Shown piece by piece: positions 36,968 to 38,119 of a DNA stretch of 38,119 nt (positions within the stretch are counted from its first letter, which is position 1; the number at the start of each line of letters is the position of its first letter). The position numbers and the translations under genes are program-made. The notes beneath the pieces were generated by a model. That model saw only the letters and a program-made list of their open reading frames with translations, ran no database searches and was not told the origin of the DNA. This DNA is from Thermoplasmata archaeon (lineage in GTDB: Archaea; Thermoplasmatota; Thermoplasmata; Lutacidiplasmatales; UBA184): positions 1 to 38,119 of the forward strand of contig JASHPT010000081.1 of the NCBI GenBank assembly GCA_030037955.1, given 5' to 3'.

Positions 36968-37780
36968 ATGCTAGCGACTCACCCGATCTCGATCCCGAGT
37001 TCCGACCGCTCTCTCGATGCGTACGTCGCGACACCGGACTCTGCGACCCGGGCGGGACGACACCCGGCCGTCGTGGTCATCCACGAGATCTTCGGTCCGG
37101 ATGCGCACATCCAGGACGTCGCCCGGCGGTTCGCCACGCTCGGCTACGTCGCGGTGGCCCCCGACCTCTTTACCGGGGAGCTCCACCGGCTGCTGACCCC
37201 GGAAAACATCGGACTGGCGATGAAGGCGTTCGCAGATGCACCCCCGGAACTCCGGCGGGATCCGGCCAAGCTGGCAGCCTTCGCGGCCTCTCAGCCCCCC
37301 GAGCGCCGACCGATCCTGGAGGCGTTCGGCCGCATCAACACCCCGGCGGCGCACGAGGCGTTCGGCAAGGACCTCCATGCGGTCGCGGAGTACCTGCGGG
37401 CCCGGCCGGACGTGGACGGGAGCCGTGTGGGGTCCGTCGGGTTCTGCTTCGGTGGAGCGATGTCGGCACGTCTCGCCACCGCCGACCCCCGGCTCCGGGC
37501 CGCCGTGATCTTTTACGGCCAGAATCCGCCCCGCGAGCTGATCCCACAGATCCAGGCTCGGATGCTCGGTCTCTACGGGGAGCTGGACCCCGGAATCACC
37601 TCCACCGTACCCGACTTTGCCGCGGCGATGAAGGCCGCGGGAAAGTCGTTCGAGTATCACGTCTATCCCGGCGCCAAACACGCTTTCTTCAACGACACCC
37701 GGCCGATGTACAGCCACGACAGCGCGGTGGACGCGTGGAACCGGGTGACGCAGTTCTTCGGGTCGACCCTCTCCGCCTGA
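36968..37780 (+). CDS. Dienelactone hydrolase family protein
   Basis: PAVVVIHEIFGPDAHIQDVARRFATLGYVAVAPDLF, VGSVGFCFGGAMSARLA (Cys nucleophile), FEYHVYPGAKHAFFND. Confidence 0.92.
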   Translation: MLATHPISIPSSDRSLDAYVATPDSATRAGRHPAVVVIHEIFGPDAHIQDVARRFATLGYVAVAPDLFTGELHRLLTPENIGLAMKAFADAPPELRRDPAKLAAFAASQPPERRPILEAFGRINTPAAHEAFGKDLHAVAEYLRARPDVDGSRVGSVGFCFGGAMSARLATADPRLRAAVIFYGQNPPRELIPQIQARMLGLYGELDPGITSTVPDFAAAMKAAGKSFEYHVYPGAKHAFFNDTRPMYSHDSAVDAWNRVTQFFGSTLSA

Positions 37781-37801
37781 TCGACCCGGGATCGTCCGGC
37801 G

Positions 37802-38119
37802 TTACTGCGCCATCCTGGGATACAGTCGGGCCTCGATCAGTGTGAGCGCCACGGTGACTCCGAGCAGCACCGTCAGGTCGACCCACAGCGGGAACAATCC
37901 GCTCCCGTGGGGGAGCATCAGAATCCGGAGCGCGTCGACCAGATAGGTGAGCGGGTTGACGAGCGCGATGGCGTGCAGCCAGCCCGGCATGATCGAGAGC
38001 GGGTAGATCGCGTTGCTGGCGAAGAACAGCGGCATCGTCAGCAGCTGGCCGATCCCCAGGAAGCGTTCCTGGGTCTTCACCAGGCTCGCGATGATCATGG
38101 ACATCGTCGAGAACAGGGC
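37802..38119 (-). CDS. ABC-2 type transporter permease, 5' truncated by window edge
   Basis: FLGIGQLLTMPLFFASNAIYPLSIMPGWLHAIALVNPLTYLVDALRILML; frame open to the window end (ALFST before ATG at 38104). Confidence 0.88.
   Translation of the reverse strand, partial: ALFSTMSMIIASLVKTQERFLGIGQLLTMPLFFASNAIYPLSIMPGWLHAIALVNPLTYLVDALRILMLPHGSGLFPLWVDLTVLLGVTVALTLIEARLYPRMAQ

Overview
This is a gene-dense, high-GC archaeal chromosomal segment with about 37 supportable protein genes and two tRNA genes (Val-CAC, Thr-GGT). Archaeal origin is indicated by NAC-alpha with a UBA domain, a PAC2-family proteasome-assembly chaperone, Dph2, Nop5, a DUF131 protein, and TATA-box promoters sitting about 25-32 nt upstream of starts. 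Bacterial-type GyrB, GrpE and a class II-like HMG-CoA reductase suggest, as inference only, a Thermoplasmatota-like lineage. I see no CRISPR array, phage, transposon or rRNA. Most of the window is metabolic and housekeeping: aminotransferases, PurA, PdxT, M20 and M28 peptidases, LysE and LysO transporters, and a surface-glycan block (two GT4, one GT2, one sulfotransferase). The items most worth follow-up are: a four-CBS plus HPF-like fusion next to NAC; a secreted glutamic peptidase (eqolisin, G1) with its Gln/Glu dyad; a lipoate-ligase-family protein with Ala at the usual catalytic Lys position; a 2-TM channel-like protein with a degenerate selectivity filter; nop5 and gyrB without their usual neighbours; a perfect 10-bp inverted repeat upstream of the M20 peptidase gene; and a systematic start-site correction from TATA spacing. 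I found no clear evidence for a wholly new multi-gene system.
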